From Podocnemis expansa (lineage: Eukaryota; Chordata; Testudines; Podocnemididae), in NCBI GenBank assembly GCA_007922195.1, contig ML682028.1, positions 18,471,214 to 18,535,213 on the forward strand: a DNA stretch of 64,000 nt. The letters are read 5' to 3'. Position 1 is the first letter of the stretch; the number at the start of each line of letters is the position of its first letter. The notes beneath the pieces are model-generated. The model did no database searches and was not told the DNA's origin. It saw only the letters and a program-made list of their open reading frames with translations. A program made the position numbers and the translations under genes. This document shows positions 37,812-50,659 of the stretch, one piece after another.

Positions 37812-38235
37812 CAAGGGTGGCCAAACTTATGGAACTCAAGAACCACACAAGTTGATTATTAAACCTTTGAGAGCTGCACCAAGGCATATAGACATATACT
37901 TTTACCTACTCCAAAATTACTGTTTAAAATTCATTGCACACTTTAATTTTACCATAAAAAGAGGACAAATATCAATCCTACTAACATCAGATTCTAGTAA
38001 TTATTTAAGATTAGCATGAAAATTAGGCCTATACAGTAAAAACTTAGCTGCTGCTCAATGTAGAAGACTGCAGGCTACTGGTGAGTTTTTAAAATCCTGA
38101 CCATGCCACGCTTCTCCCCACTGCCCCGACCCCCTCCTGAACTCCTAGGCTGGGGCTGCTTTCCTAAATTGATTTGCTGACCTTCTTCTGGGAGCCACAA
38201 TTTTTCATTCAAGAGCCGCAGTTTGGCCATGCTTG
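37812..38235. mobile_element. hAT element with 8-bp target duplication
   Basis: The left end CAAGGGTGGCCAAACTTA and the right end CCGCAGTTTGGCCATGCTTG are inverted repeats typical of sauropsid hAT elements starting 'AGGGGTGGCCAAACT'. The flanks CTATACAT (37,804-37,811) and CTATACGT (38,236-38,243) match at seven of eight bases. Length 424 bp, no transposase frame. Confidence 0.82.
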
Positions 38236-38509
38236 CTATACGTAGTTTAGACCTTAGGTTTTATGTCTCATCTTTAATATGGCACAGCGCCTCCTTGTGC
38301 CTACTGGGGCATTGGGGCAGGGCTGGCTCTTGGAAAAGAGCACCACCTACTAGGTCACCCTCACAATTTCCCACCATATCATCATTTGGCTCCTTGGAGG
38401 TCAAAGGACTATAGCTGCAAGGCAACCTTAATCTTCTAAGAACAGACCTGTTCTTGATGGGCAAGCTAGCATACTGCCCAGGGATAAGCTGTAAAAATAC
38501 CTTCCCTAA

Positions 38510-38731
38510 GGCCATGTCACAGTGCAGATTTATAGTGGTGTAGCTACATCCCTCAGGGGTGTGAAAACCCCACACCCCTGAGCAACATAGTTCTATCTGC
38601 TTAACCCCTGGTGTAGACAGTGCTATAGTGGTGAAAGAGGTTTTCCAATGGACACAGCTACCACTTCTCGAGGACAAAAGATGTTCCCCCATCAGCATGG
38701 GCACATCTTCACTTAAATGCTGTAGTATTTA
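38510..38731. mobile_element. MITE of the TGTCTACAC group
   Basis: TCAGGGGTGTGAAAACCCCA, CACCCCTGAGCAACATAG, CCCTGGTGTAGACAGTGCTA and AGCTACCACTTCTCGAGGAC follow a very common sauropsid MITE in order. The ends are degenerate (GGCCATGTCACAGTGCAG on the left). Confidence 0.65.
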
Positions 38732-39026
38732 TTGCATACCTGACCTAGGCAAAACAAAATGCAAGAACGTCATCGTTCCTGTCCTGCCTATAGCACTTGA
38801 GCTGCTCTTTGTGCAGTGCTCAAAAGAGCTAATTAACCTGTCCAATGCTCTGGTGATTTGCACGAGCACTGCTGAATTATCCCTGTTTTTTCAGATGGGA
38901 AAGGTGAGGCCCAGAGCAATCGCTCACCTGGGGCTGTCTGGAGGCAGCAAAGGGATTGTACTAACATCAAGTTCATTTTCATTACGAGAGCTCAAAGTGC
39001 TTTTAAAAGGAGGTCAGCAACCCAGC

Positions 39027-39168
39027 TCCCATTTTACAGAAAGGGAAACTGAGGCAGAGGGAGGTGATGCGACTTGCCCAAGGGCACCCAAAAGGCCAAT
39101 GGTAGAGCTGGGAATGGAACCGCCAGTCTCCAGTCCATTGCTTTGTTTACTAGGCTACATTGCTGCCC
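39027..39168 (-). repeat. MIR-like SINE, minus strand
   Basis: CCATTTTACAGAAAGGGAAA, CTGAGGCAGAGGGAGGTGAT, ACTTGCCCAAGGGCACCC and GTAGAGCTGGGAATGGAACC are the reversed MIR core and body in correct order, well preserved. A related scrap (CAGATGGGAAAGGTGAGGC) precedes it at about 38,893. Confidence 0.75.
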
Positions 39169-41848
39169 GACCTCTGCAAGGATTAGCATTCCTGAGCTCA
39201 CATTTTATGCTTACTCCTGTAACCAGCTCTGTGCAGGGTGACTCATGCTGGCAGGAGTCAGGGATCCGCTCTGTGCGGGGATTGCCAAGAGATATGTTCT
39301 GCTCCCTCCTTTCAGAGCTGGGCCCTGTCAATGGGCACAATATTTGGGCAGGGAGTGGGTGGGTGATTACGACTGGACTCCAGTTCCTCCTTTGGGTCCT
39401 TCAGTTTCAAGACAACCTGGCCGTGAATGACTGCCCTCCATAGGGTTGTTTACAGTGCCTCACAAGGTGGGACTCTGTCTGTAGCAGGTAAGGTATAAGC
39501 AGCAGTGACAGAGGAACGAGAAAACTATTCACCAGCCAGCTCCGTTAGCATCGAGCCCCACCACATTAATGCACTTGACACAGAGCCCACTTAACCTTTG
39601 GCTCTGCCCAGAGTCAAACCCACCAGCTGGAGTGAACTTACCACTAGATTCCCACCAGCACCTGCCTCTGATTTATTACTGTCATCGACAGCTCTGTTAG
39701 TGGTAATTCCTCTGCCCTAGCCTAGATCTATGCCTGCAGTTGGAAGCGGTCTGTGGTAATGGAGATAGAAGAATTCCTCCCCCCTCTGTGACTACTACTG
39801 CAATACACAAAATGCTTCTCCTGTATCTCCCCTAGCAAGGATGTGGGGCACCCCACTCTGGAAACACTTGTTGCTCTCCTTCTCTTAGTCATTTTGAGTA
39901 CTCTTGTAACCAGCATCAGTCACCTCCCATTCACCCCCTTACAACGGGGGTCATGCACTGCCAGTCCACCTCAGCTTCCCCACTTGGACTGTTGAAATAA
40001 AACTTGTCTTTGGTCCTTTTCTTGGCCAGAGATACCTCCCTTTGAGGACTAGGCCTATGAACAGAGAATAAATGGCAAATGAAACTGTAAATCCCCCCAA
40101 AAAGTCCATTCAACACACAATTTCTCTTCCTTCTCCAAGACCTTCCCATCTAGGGCCTCTCCAGTCTCTCCTCTGGTTAGAGAGGGTCTTTCCCAGGCTT
40201 CCCTCCCTGGATTATCTCCAGGTTTTCATTGCAGGATCCTTTCTCCCTCTGCAGTATCTGCCATGGCTCCTTAAACTATCCACACCCTACCCAGAAGATG
40301 CACCTGATCCTTTTCAGGTGTGGCACGTTCTGTAATCAGGGTTGGTCAGCTCCAGGTCATAAGGGCAAAATCTGTTAAAAATCTCTCTAGATTCTTATTT
40401 GGCTTCCAACATTGTCCTGTATGAAGTCCTACCAAGCTACAACTTCTCTCTTACTTGCCTCCCACTCCCAGCGAGCCATGGAATTTGGTGTGTTATTTAT
40501 TTAGTGGTTGGTGTTCTGGTAGATAGGCCAGCTCAAGTAAGAAAGTTTTGGAAGATGCTAGGTTAAATGCATTGAAATCTTGCAAAATTTTGACAGAGTG
40601 GTGATAAAACAAAGATCAATGGAAATTTTTGTGACAATTTTTTGTCGAATTTTTCCGTCTAGCTCTGGTGAGGAATTTGTGACCTCCCAAATATCTTGTC
40701 CTAGATGTGAGCTCCAGATTAGCAGGCACGGTCCAAGAAAGTGTTGAATACCAGAGAGTGTCAATGCTACCTTTGTGACTTGCCAACTCTCAGGAGTGTG
40801 GGGCCTTTTATCCAAGAACTTCAGCCAAGAATGACCAGTCAGACTCCACTTTCTGCTGGCTAGAAAAAGACACCATCCATTTAAATTAGGATTTGCGTGA
40901 AAACAAGATTTTACAAAACCTAAGACCAGTAGAAAAGTTTCTAGATTTTTAAAAAAATAAACAGTGGAAACAAATAAACTGCCCTGCAAGGGTGTGGCAA
41001 CCCAAGCAACCAAAAACTATAAACAACAGTGAGACTTGAGCTCACTGACTGTAATAGTTCAAGTTGGGAGACTAGAGCATAAATAGAGAGAAGTCATTGG
41101 ATCTTCAGCAATTCTTCCCATTGCTGTCACTTATGTTTTTGTTAATAATGTGGGAACAGTGTTTGCGCACAGTGTGTGATTACCAAGCGGCTGCTGCCAC
41201 ATCCCACTGGATTAAAAAATTCTGCATGGATTTTGGAGCAGATTCCAAGTTGACCAAGTCCCTTTAATCTTTGGCAAAGCATGTTATCTGACCTTTGCCT
41301 CTGTGGGGTCTGATCTCTAGACTGTTATTTCCTGCTCCTTCTCTGCACACAATCTAATTCTTTCCTTCCTGGAGCAAGAAATAGGATCCCTGCTGCAGGC
41401 AAGCTCCGTCCTTCCACTCCTCAATAAGGCAAAAGAATCTGTCATTTTCTTCTCTCCCCCAAGCCTGTGTCCAACCATCTTTTCTTTTTTTACCCTTCGT
41501 GAGTCAGTTTCCTTTCTCGCACTCCATCTGCTGCAGATGGATCTGAAAATCTTACCATCATCAGGCGGAATATTCTCAGCAATCCATCTTTCAGCCTGTC
41601 AATTTTTTCCCCCACCTCCAATGATCTTTCCAAATTATTTCTGCTTCTTCATGCGTGTGTGTGAGAGATCTCCTTGTCTGTTAGTTTGTGTTTCTCAGAG
41701 GACTGTTGCTTATTGACACAGGACCCGAGCTTGCACAAGTTGGGATTGTTCAATCTTCTGACAGGAAAAGTTAAGAGGGGCCTGCAGAGAGGAAGTACAA
41801 AATTATGGTGGTCTAGAGATATGAGATTATGATCCTCCATTTTTATGC
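39169..41848. other. Intron 1, no exon recognised
   Basis: Nothing coding was recognised. A possible CR1 scrap in plus orientation (GTTCAATCTTCTGACAGGAA, AAGTTAAGAGGGGCCTGCAG) is at about 41,745-41,786. Confidence 0.4.
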
Positions 41849-41955
41849 TAAAACAAGCAAGGAGTCCTGTGGCACTTTTAAGGACTAACAAATTTATTTA
41901 TTGCAAGAGTTGTCATGGGAGAAAATCTCACTTTGTCAGACGCTTTGAAGACATT
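41849..41955. mobile_element. Foldback hAT element, single arm
   Basis: AAACAAGCAAGGAGTCCTGT, GGCACTTTTAAGGACTAACA, AATTTATTTATTGCAAGAG and CTCACTTTGTCAGACGCTTT; the other arm is absent. Confidence 0.8.
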
Positions 41956-44900
41956 TTTTATGCTGTTCATTAGGGTGACATTCGCCCCTGCACAAGACCC
42001 TAGCTAGCATGTCACTTAATCCCCATTTCAGCCCTGAATATTGGGTGTAAGTGACACAGGGGCTGGCATCGTGCCTGCTACACTGGTGTGAATTTTACCT
42101 CAAGAGAACAAGGGGGTTACTGAAAGGTGAACTGAGAACAAATAAAAGGAAATGACTTTGTACCAAGCCACATAGAGTCAGGGGGAGTGCACAATCTGAC
42201 CCCTCACAGGGGGCAACCAGACCAAATCAAAGACCCTTGCTGCCCTGGTTGTAAAGTGTCTTTTGTGCCATCTGACACTTTCAGTCATGTCAGACAGGCC
42301 ACTAGGAGAGGCAGCAACAAAGAGGAGGAACACAAAAATTTTACACACACAGACAGACACAGTATTGAATGTACATTCAGAATTAAGAAAAACCCACCCA
42401 TTCCAGTCTCATGCCTGCAGATGTAAATCAGGAGTAGCTCCTTCATAGTCAGTTGTTACCCCACTGGAAAGCCACCAGGAGTGGGAGAACCAGTTCCTCT
42501 TATTTTATTCATTCTGACCCTGTGACTGCTTCCACTGACATGAATGTTAAAGCTCCCAGGGCCATCGATGTGATTCCTTGGCTCATATTCCAAACCTTCA
42601 CCTTCTTTCCATGCATTTGCTCTTGCCTGTGACTTCCATCAAGCAATATCCAGGGCCACATGGCTCTGGTGTCCACAGCAGCCTGTGGGATGCTGCTAAC
42701 CGCATAATGGACGCTGCTTTTTCTTAAATGCACTCATTCCATTACACGCCTGCTGGCCATGCTCCGGGAAGCACTTTGCGTTGATTGATTACACGGGAAG
42801 TGCTACAAAGCAAATGGCTGTTGCTCCAGTTGTATTATTAGAGTAAGCACTTGGCTTTGGAGAAAAAAAGATGTAGCAAGAGAGCATTTCCTTTCAGTGT
42901 CAAAGCCCACAGGGCTGCTCCGTTGCCCTTTTGCACTGGATATGCCAGTGCAAAGAGACCACAAAGCCGCCACCCAGAAGTCTGAGTGAATGAACAATTC
43001 CTGGCACAAGAGAGCATCTGTAGGTGCCAAGTGGCTACAAAGCAACCTCTGTGCCCCTGTAGCAGGAGGCCCAAGTGCAAAGGGTGGTGTGGGGTGAGCT
43101 GGTGGTGCAAGGGAGGGTGGCTGGGATGTTCCTGCCCTCCGATTATTTGGTGTCATTGGCATGCCCAATAGCCAGAGAGCAGTGTGGCTTCAGAACCGTT
43201 TCCCCATCTACCCTGGGTTGTGATCAAGGCAGTTCCCATGAAATGTGAGCTGGATTAGGCTAGGTCAATGAAAGACTCTCACAAATATCCAGGGAGCTGC
43301 AGGAAGGGCTGCCAGGCATTCAGTGGCTGGTGGTTTCCCCTTTATCAGCACTGAGTTTTCAGTCCAGCATAGTAATAGGGGGCCCTAGGGATCACTGAAA
43401 TGATCCCATGGTATATTTTGCAATAGTGGGAGTCAGCCCAGGGGCAAGGGTGCCAGACCCTTTGTAGAAGTGGGGGGCTACTAGGGCTTGAATCACAGGG
43501 GCCAGGGAGTATTGACCCCTCACTTTTTAACATGGGAGTAGTTTGGGGCACAGGGAGAGGCGTTTCCCCCCAAAACTGAAAGCCTCAGTCAGGCTTGGAG
43601 CTCCCCCATTGCAGAGCTCCCCCTCACACATTTCATTTGGCTCTAGGGTCCTCAGTCCTGCCGACCTCAGGAAATCAAAGACTGGAAGTCAGACCCCCAC
43701 CATCATACAATTTAAAAAAAACAATAACCAAACCAAAACCAACCGTATCATGGGCTTTTTGATCTATTATTTGGTTTGCAAACTGCCTCTGCTCAGTCCA
43801 TGAAGATGATACAATTGTAAGATGAACCGTGTTTTCAATTTGCCCAGATCTATTGACTAGGATGACTCTGGTGCAAATGGACAAAGCTATCACCCTCTGT
43901 CCACCCGGACACCTGCCCACCCATTAATTTGGGCCCTTCTCCATCATGTCCATCAGTTTGACCCCTAACAGTTCAATTTCCCCACTCCATTAGTTCTGCC
44001 CCCATCAATTCAGCCCCCTACTGCTCTTCCTTGGGCTCTCCATTCCCGTCCCAAGTTGGGAGGGTAACATCTCCAGAAGTTCTTCATTTTCCACTAGTCC
44101 TGCCCAGGCCAGGGGCTGCAGAGGGACTCCCTGGATCTCCTTGCCCAAAGAAGGGCAGAGAGGAGGAAGGGGCAGATCCATGCTGAGCTGCTTGGATCTT
44201 TGGCTCTACCTCCTTTCTTGTTGGCTATGGGGAAGGAGAAAAGGAGAGACGGGCCTCCTCTTGCAACAGCTCCAATTGGCTATTCTGCCTCAGGAGGCAG
44301 GGACATTGGGTGGACAGTCAATCAGAGGGTTCAGATTCACTCTTGGGCTGGAACTTCTTGCATTATTGGGAGACAGGTTGATGATGCTGGTTTCTTTTCC
44401 ATTCCCTGGCTAATCTGCTGTGTGGTGTTGCTATCAGATGGGGGCACCTTCTACCCTAGAGGTGACTGCATGGCAGCAGGAGAAAGCTGGATTTTTACAT
44501 ACAGGGCATAGAAGAGCTGACTCATTACTGATGCTTGCCCTCGTTGCTGAATGTGGCATAGAAACTTTTTCCTTTCCAGGGCTGTATACTGGCAGGCACC
44601 CCAGACCTGCTGTGGTTCCTCTTCTTAGGCCTTGACCCTCAGGCAAGCTCACTTTGAAGCCTTTTCCCTTCCAATGGTATCTGTGCCCCGACAGATAGTG
44701 TCCCACACTCCATGGGTCATCAGGTGTCATCTTCCACCCCTCCAGAGTTGCCCTTTCGTTCCTCTTGTCTGTCAGACCAAAGGTCCCTGGGCTTCTCCTT
44801 GGAGTCTTTTCACCAAACTCACCAGTCAAATGCAAGCTAGAAGAAAAGCTGCTGCTCTCTCCTTCTGGCTTGAACTTTGAATACATCCCAAGTCCTCTCC

Positions 44901-47511
44901 AGCTCTGTTACTCTGCAGAACTCTGATTCTCAACTAGTCACCCTTGGAGACATGCCCCCACTCTGAATCCTTCACGCCAGTCAAACTCCAAGGCCTCCTG
45001 CTTGTCTTCTGGTCTTCTCCCACCTCTGCTCCACGAGCGTCCCTCATCCCTGCTCCCCTCATCCATCAGGCCCTATCCCAAGGTATAAATGCCCTTCTGA
45101 TGCTCTTCTTCAGTTGAGTATCTTCCTGGGCAATACAGAGCCTAACCACCGGAGCATGCTCCACCTTTATCATCCCCACCCAACTTCATCCCCACTCAGG
45201 CTTCTTCTTTAATTATGCCTGGCCCACCCTCCAAGTGCAGTTAAATAGTGTAATTGGCTGCTCAGGTCCACTTTAGCCTTCTCCTTACCCTGTGGGATAC
45301 AGGCCTCCCCACCAGGGCCAAGTTGTGGCTCCATATACACATGTGTAAACTCTCTGACCAGAAGTGCTAGGAACTGTTTATGGTGGGGGTGCTGAGACCC
45401 CTGAACCAAACTGCAAAACCTGTATCTGATGGAAACCATTTCAAGACAGCGGGGAGCAGCAGCACGCTTAGTTTGAGCACCCAGGTCTCTGACATCAGTG
45501 GTGTAGCTGAGGGTGGTTTGTCTCTGACAGCCCAACTCAGAGAGGTGAACACGCTCAGTCCCCATTGAAATCCATGGGAGCGGAGGGCCCTCAGCACTTC
45601 ATGGGATCAGTCCTCATGTTTGTAAAAATCTATTTACAGCGATTGTTGGGCTCCTTTCATGCAAGAGGTGTTCATGGGGTGGCAGCAGTAGCCACAGCCT
45701 AATAAAGGTGCAAGCTGGCTTCCAATTTTAAGCTCTATTTTCAACTCTTCCTTCTCACTTACCCCCCAAAAGATCGTGCTGAAATTCCACACAATGCCTC
45801 TTGTCCCAGGAGAGAACTTGACTGGCAGGGGTTTTGTACATATCAGAAAAGGAGTTTTAAAGATGCAGGCCTCGATTTTCTTGTCTAGCCAAGTTGTGCT
45901 TATTGCAGGTCTTTAGTGAAAGGGGATGAAATAGGGGGGAAGTTAGTTTTCTATTCCCTTTACAGCACCCCCATTCTGCAAATGTCTGAAAGCTGGGTCA
46001 GCCCCTGGGGCAAATTAGAGTAGTTCTAGAAGAGTTCACATAAAGAGATCCATTTCCAACAGTCTCCTCACCAACTGAGATTTGAAGCTTTGTGCATATT
46101 TTTGCAAATGTGCGGGGAGGCATTCAGGCTGGCTGGGTGGTGGGAGTGTGGGAACAGGGTGGTAGGGAGTGACGGGAGATAGCATGGCAGGGGGAACGGG
46201 CAGCAGATTCCTCTGTTCATGCCCAGATGTTGGAATGTTTAAGTTTTCTAAAAGGTGCAGAAGTCCTTGACAAAGAAATAATGGGGGCGGGGGAGGGAAT
46301 CAACTTCCCCCCAAGCAGACTCCCAGTCTAAATTTACTTATTTGCACATTTGCATTAGGTCCATTATGTATTCACGCTGCTGGGGATGATTAAGATACTG
46401 GGAACTGTGTTTTCCAGCCAGTCCACAGTAGGAAAATCCAAGGTGCCTGTCTCTGCTGGGAAACGAAACAGCAGAGGAACAATATAAATAAAAGCTAACA
46501 TGGGGTGCAGGGTGACTTGGCTTGTGTTTCACTCGCTGCTGGGAGCGCTTGCTGATCCAGCCATGGAGTGACAGAAGGGAACTGCCGGGTGGGAAAGCTG
46601 GCCTTGCATCCCCTGATTCTCTAAGGGTTTGCTTAAAAAAGCCAAACCCGACCCATCAAATGCTCCTGGCACACATGCACTTCTGGAAATGGGTTTTAAG
46701 GCCACATACTGGCAAGGTCATTTCTGGAGAAAGAGGCTACTGTCTCAGTGGGTCCTTCACGTTCACAAGGAAACACACAGACATTTCCTTCTGCGGCAAG
46801 CTGCTGTAACCAATTTGCTTCCTGAGACTCAACAGAGATTTGCTGTTTTGGTCGCTCTGTTCCTCTCTTCCTGATAGTTTTCCATTCTGCTCTCCAGTGC
46901 AGCACCTGATTTTCAGCAAAGACTGGATTTTTTATTATTATTATCTGCCTTAATCCAATTTCTCAACTGGGGTTTGCCTGGGATAAAGAGAGGTCGAGTG
47001 ACTTGTGAGGGGAGGGAAACTGACCCTCCCTGGAACAAGTGCTTGGAACAAGAGCAGAAAAGCCTACAGCTTGTGTGGCTTGGCTGGGCAGTGAGTGCCT
47101 TATCCCTCTGCCCCCTCTCCGGGAAGTAACAGTGTGTGTGTCCTTCTCTGCACCTGCTTTTGCAGTTGAGAATGTAGAAAGGAAGCAACAATTGATCCAG
47201 ATTAGCACCCTGGAGCCTGGAATGTGGAGTCATTTGGAGCTGCATTTTGAAACTTACAGTCCTGCTTCTAGGAGAAAGCTGGGCTCACAGGCTAGCACTG
47301 TAATACTGCAGACATGAGCATCTGGGTTGAAAGGAGGGAGGTTCCAGCTTGGGAAAGAGCTCTGTCCCTTTTCCCCAGGGTATTCCCTCATCATATTCCT
47401 GCAAAGCTTCCTCCCACCGTGAGAACCCCAGGGGAGAAGTTCCCTACCTAGTAAGCCATGTTGGAGAGAAAGCGACTGAGCAAGACCTGGACAGGTATAA
47501 CGATGAACAGA
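41956..47511. other. Intron 1, no exon recognised
   Basis: No gene was recognised. The region from about 43,950 to 45,260 is pyrimidine-rich and contains GGTATAAATGCCC at about 45,081, which could be an LTR promoter relic, but termini were not found. The stretch 46,330-46,520 lacks repeats and might be regulatory. Confidence 0.4.
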
Positions 47512-47565
47512 ATTCACAGAACCATTGAGGATTAGTGTTGGAAGGGACCTCAGGAGAAGTGGCTT
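47512..47565 (-). mobile_element. CR1 LINE 3' tail, minus strand
   Basis: TCACAGAACCATTGAGGATT and AGTGTTGGAAGGGACCTCAG are the reverse complement of the CR1 3' end. Confidence 0.7.
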
Positions 47566-47914
47566 AAGGCTCCTTGGAGACATCACAGATGTTGACAGAA
47601 GGAGTGTTCCTTGAGACCAAGGATGTTCCCCTTGCCTAAGGGACCTTTCCCATCAGCAGCAAAGAGCAGAGATGGCCCTATGCCAGCTGTACTCCCAGCT
47701 CACGTGGGAAGGAGCCCACCAGGATGGAGGAGACGTGGCCAGAGGGCAGTGGCTGTTCTCTGCTTCCTAGGACCCACGAGAAGCCTGAGAAAGCAAAGTG
47801 TAAGTGAGAGGGGTAACAGAGCTCTGAGTCTCCAAACCTCCGTTAAGTGGGTAAGAATTCATCCTTTTCAGAGCCTGGCCTTCTTCTCTTCAGCTGCTCC
47901 CCGGAGTATGTCCA

Positions 47915-48080
47915 CGCTGTGATAAAAAGCCTGTGGCACCATGTCTCAGAGACAGGGGGCTAAAAATAACAATGTGGACATTCAGGCTTGGGCTGGAGCC
48001 TGGGGTCTGAGACCTCAGCAGGTGGAAGGGTCCACAGTGAAATTTTGCAGCCCCTACAAGCCTGAGTCAGCTGACATGAC
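47915..48080. mobile_element. MITE fragment of the TGTCTACAC group
   Basis: GGGGCTAAAAATAACAATGT, GGACATTCAGGCTTGGGCTG and GGAGCCTGGGGTCTGAGACC, followed by AAGCCTGAGTCAGCTGACAT, follow a common sauropsid MITE. Ends are degenerate. Confidence 0.5.
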
Positions 48081-48930
48081 ACAAATCTTTTACTGCAACA
48101 TAGAGCCTATCTGAGTGCACAGACCTGCCAGGCAGTCTCTCTCTTTCGCTGCTTCTCTCCCTTCCTATTGAACCCCAGTGATGGCCCCCATCACCCACAG
48201 GCCAACATGAGATCCTGAACATTTCCTCCCCCTCTACCCTTCTACTCCCCCCATAATCCTGATTCTCCTCCCTCCTGCCCTACACTAATCCTATAAACCC
48301 TCCGTAAATCCTGTTTGTCTGTAAGTGGCTCTTTCCCTGTCCCTTCTTGTAGTCAGTGTGGGTGGGATCCTTTCGCATGGCCGCTTACATACCTTTCCTT
48401 TTGCCTCCTGTCTTAGGCATGCCTCTGCAACAGGCAATCTTTGAACCCCTGTAGCAGCCCATTAAATGCCATTTGGGTGCCCAACCCCCTTGGATCACAA
48501 CTCTTGGAGCTGTATGGGCACCCAGACAACTTGGGTGCAACCAGATGCTAGCTTTGAAAAGCTGTTGCATGCTAATTTCTAGTTTAAACAGCTAAATCAA
48601 GGAACAAATGGCTGCTCAACAGCACTGGAAAAAATTAGCATCAACCTCTTTCATGCCTTAGTTCACGAATCATGTGCTTTGAAATTCATGGATGGATGGT
48701 ACCAATTATTATTACATATTATTAATCTACTATAGAAAATACCACTGGCTACAGGGGAAGGACAGCTACCCAACTTTCCCACCTTGAAGTCCTCTACAGC
48801 AAATAGCCAAGCAGAAAGGGTAATTGATATGAAATGACAAGAACTGCTGATTGCTACACTGCAGGGTAACTATACCATCTGGGTCTTCTCTCCCACTTTT
48901 TATCAATTGATCACAAAGCAAGGCAGTATA
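48081..48930. other. Intron 1, no exon recognised
   Basis: No coding exon or confident repeat was seen. Confidence 0.4.
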
Positions 48931-49027
48931 ATTATTTCCATTGTACAGATGGGAAAACTGAGGCTAACAGCGGGCTAGTGACCCAGCTGGCTAGTAGTAG
49001 AGCTGGTAATACAATCCAGGAAGCTCA
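48931..49027 (-). repeat. MIR-like SINE fragment, minus strand
   Basis: ATTATTTCCATTGTACAGAT, GGGAAAACTGAGGCTAACAG and GTAGAGCTGGTAATACAATC are the reversed MIR core and body. Confidence 0.65.
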
Positions 49028-49184
49028 AAACACAAATCTGTTACCTTTGCTCAGGAAAGCTGAAGCAGAAACTACGTACAACTTCTCTGGTGACTCTGAC
49101 TGTGGAGCAGTAGCTCTATTCTATAGCCTGCTCTACTGTCACTCCTCTTCCTCAGTTACTTTACAGGGTCTTAAGGAGAGTAAG

Positions 49185-49295
49185 ATCCTGACCCAGCAAC
49201 ATGCTTAACTTTTATGTCAAATCAATGGGTCTACTCAGATGTTTAAAGTAAGACAGCTGCTTAAGTACTCTCCTGGGGCTTTAGTGGGAGATATG
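49185..49295. mobile_element. Ancient foldback MITE, second copy
   Basis: AAGATCCTGACCCAGCAACA, TGCTTAACTTTTATGTCAAA, TCAATGGGTCTACTCAGATG and TTTAAAGTAAGACAGCTGCT match the hairpin family at 36,475-36,597; the centre TCAATGGG is its usual turn. Confidence 0.55.
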
Positions 49296-49889
49296 GGTTG
49301 GCGGCTGCACTGATGACATTCAGCTTAATATTGCTGTCTGTCCAGCACACAGTGCGTGACTGAGGGTCTATGAAGTGAGATAAAATAGATGTGATGATGA
49401 CATGCTGGGAGGAAGCAAGTGGAGAATTCAGCTGAGGTTCTCTCTGCCCTCTGGACTGATGGGTTTATGGCCACTACTTGTTACCGAAGTTCTCAGTTTG
49501 GGGGCCTGGTTACATTCCCAGATGAACAAATAGCATCAGTGACCAGGAGGCCTTTTTTCTACTTGTATCGCGCTACAGTGATGTGTCCTTTGCTTCTGTG
49601 AGAATCTCTTGGTTGTAATCCATCCGTCACCTCTGCATTGACAATGGTGGCATTTGGGTAGCCCCCTTAAATCCACCCAGAGACCAATGCTAGTGCAGGG
49701 TGTGTCAGTTCTTTTGTTCCATGTGATGTCTCATCCCAGTCATGCCACACCAGTGCTCTTTGAGCCTCACTAGCTCCTGCTGAAGGTTTTGTTTTTGACC
49801 TATCAAGCCTGAAAAGGCTTGGGACCATCCTACCTAGAAACTTCTCTGCACATGCCACATTACTGTAGTTGGAGCCCCACGTGGTTTAT

Positions 49890-50155
49890 GGGCTTGTCTA
49901 CGTGGGGACATGCAGGGAAATTAATCTGCATTAACTAAAGGTGTGAATCTGAAGTGTATTTAATTCAGCTGCATTCAATCCTTGTGTGGATGCTGTTATT
50001 TGGAATTAAAGCACCCTTAATTTGGGTATGCTTAATTCACTTCGGAAGTGAATTAAGATAAACTGAATTAAGACCACTGCAATTCTGAATGAGAGTGGGG
50101 TTTAATGTGATTCCACTAATTCACTTCAAATTCACACCTTCCTAGTAGATGCCTA
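49890..50155. mobile_element. MITE of the TGTCTACAC group with AATTCACTT hairpin core
   Basis: The left part GGCTTGTCTACGTGGGGACA carries the group's terminus. The core contains a perfect inverted pair, TTAATTCACTT then CGG then AAGTGAATTAA (about 50,032-50,056), and further AATTCAGCTGCATTCAATCC and TTCACTTCAAATTCACACC on the right. The right terminal repeat is degraded. Confidence 0.55.
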
Positions 50156-50350
50156 GCAGTGCATTTAGGTGTCTGAATCCCTCTGGCAATCTAGTCCCTA
50201 CAGCCCAGGACAAGAGTTTTTCACAGTGTGATGTGAATGTAACACCATCTGAAGGGCCAAAATGAAAGGTTTTACATTGGAATTGTTTTGGGCAGGCTGG
50301 GCTTTTTGGTTTCCTTAACTAAAACACAGCAAACAGGCAAAGCAAATAGT

Positions 50351-50418
50351 CTTAAAGTGCCACATGACTCCTTGGTTTTTTTGCTGGACTAGACTAACAA
50401 GGCTATCCCTTTGGAAAT
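50351..50418. mobile_element. Foldback hAT element, right end only
   Basis: TCTTAAAGTGCCACATGACT, CCTTGGTTTTTTTGCTGGAC and TAGACTAACAAGGCTATCCC with TTTGG form the right arm and terminus. Confidence 0.75.
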
Positions 50419-50474
50419 ATCACACCCTGTTTTTCAACTCAGGCAGAAAAATACAGTAGGATTGGACCATTCCA

Positions 50475-50499
50475 AAATAAATAAATAAATAAATAAAAA
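50475..50499. repeat. (AAAT)n microsatellite
   Basis: Five to six units of AAAT are present (AAATAAATAAATAAATAAAT), directly between two hAT copies. Confidence 0.85.
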
Positions 50500-50659
50500 C
50501 CAGTCGATGAGACCGATGACAACAATATATGGACTGTAAGGCTTGGCCAAAGGTTGAGCAAAAAAAGGTGATAAAATAACTGCACAGACGTGTCTGGCCA
50601 GTATAGATTTCTAGGAGGAAGAAGACCTATTTAGGGAATTCTGAAGCAATTTTACAAGG

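Noticed and set aside
38628..39443. 271-codon open frame on the plus strand
   Set aside because: It runs across a MITE and a MIR SINE, has no domain or composition of a real protein and lies inside JPH3 intron 1.
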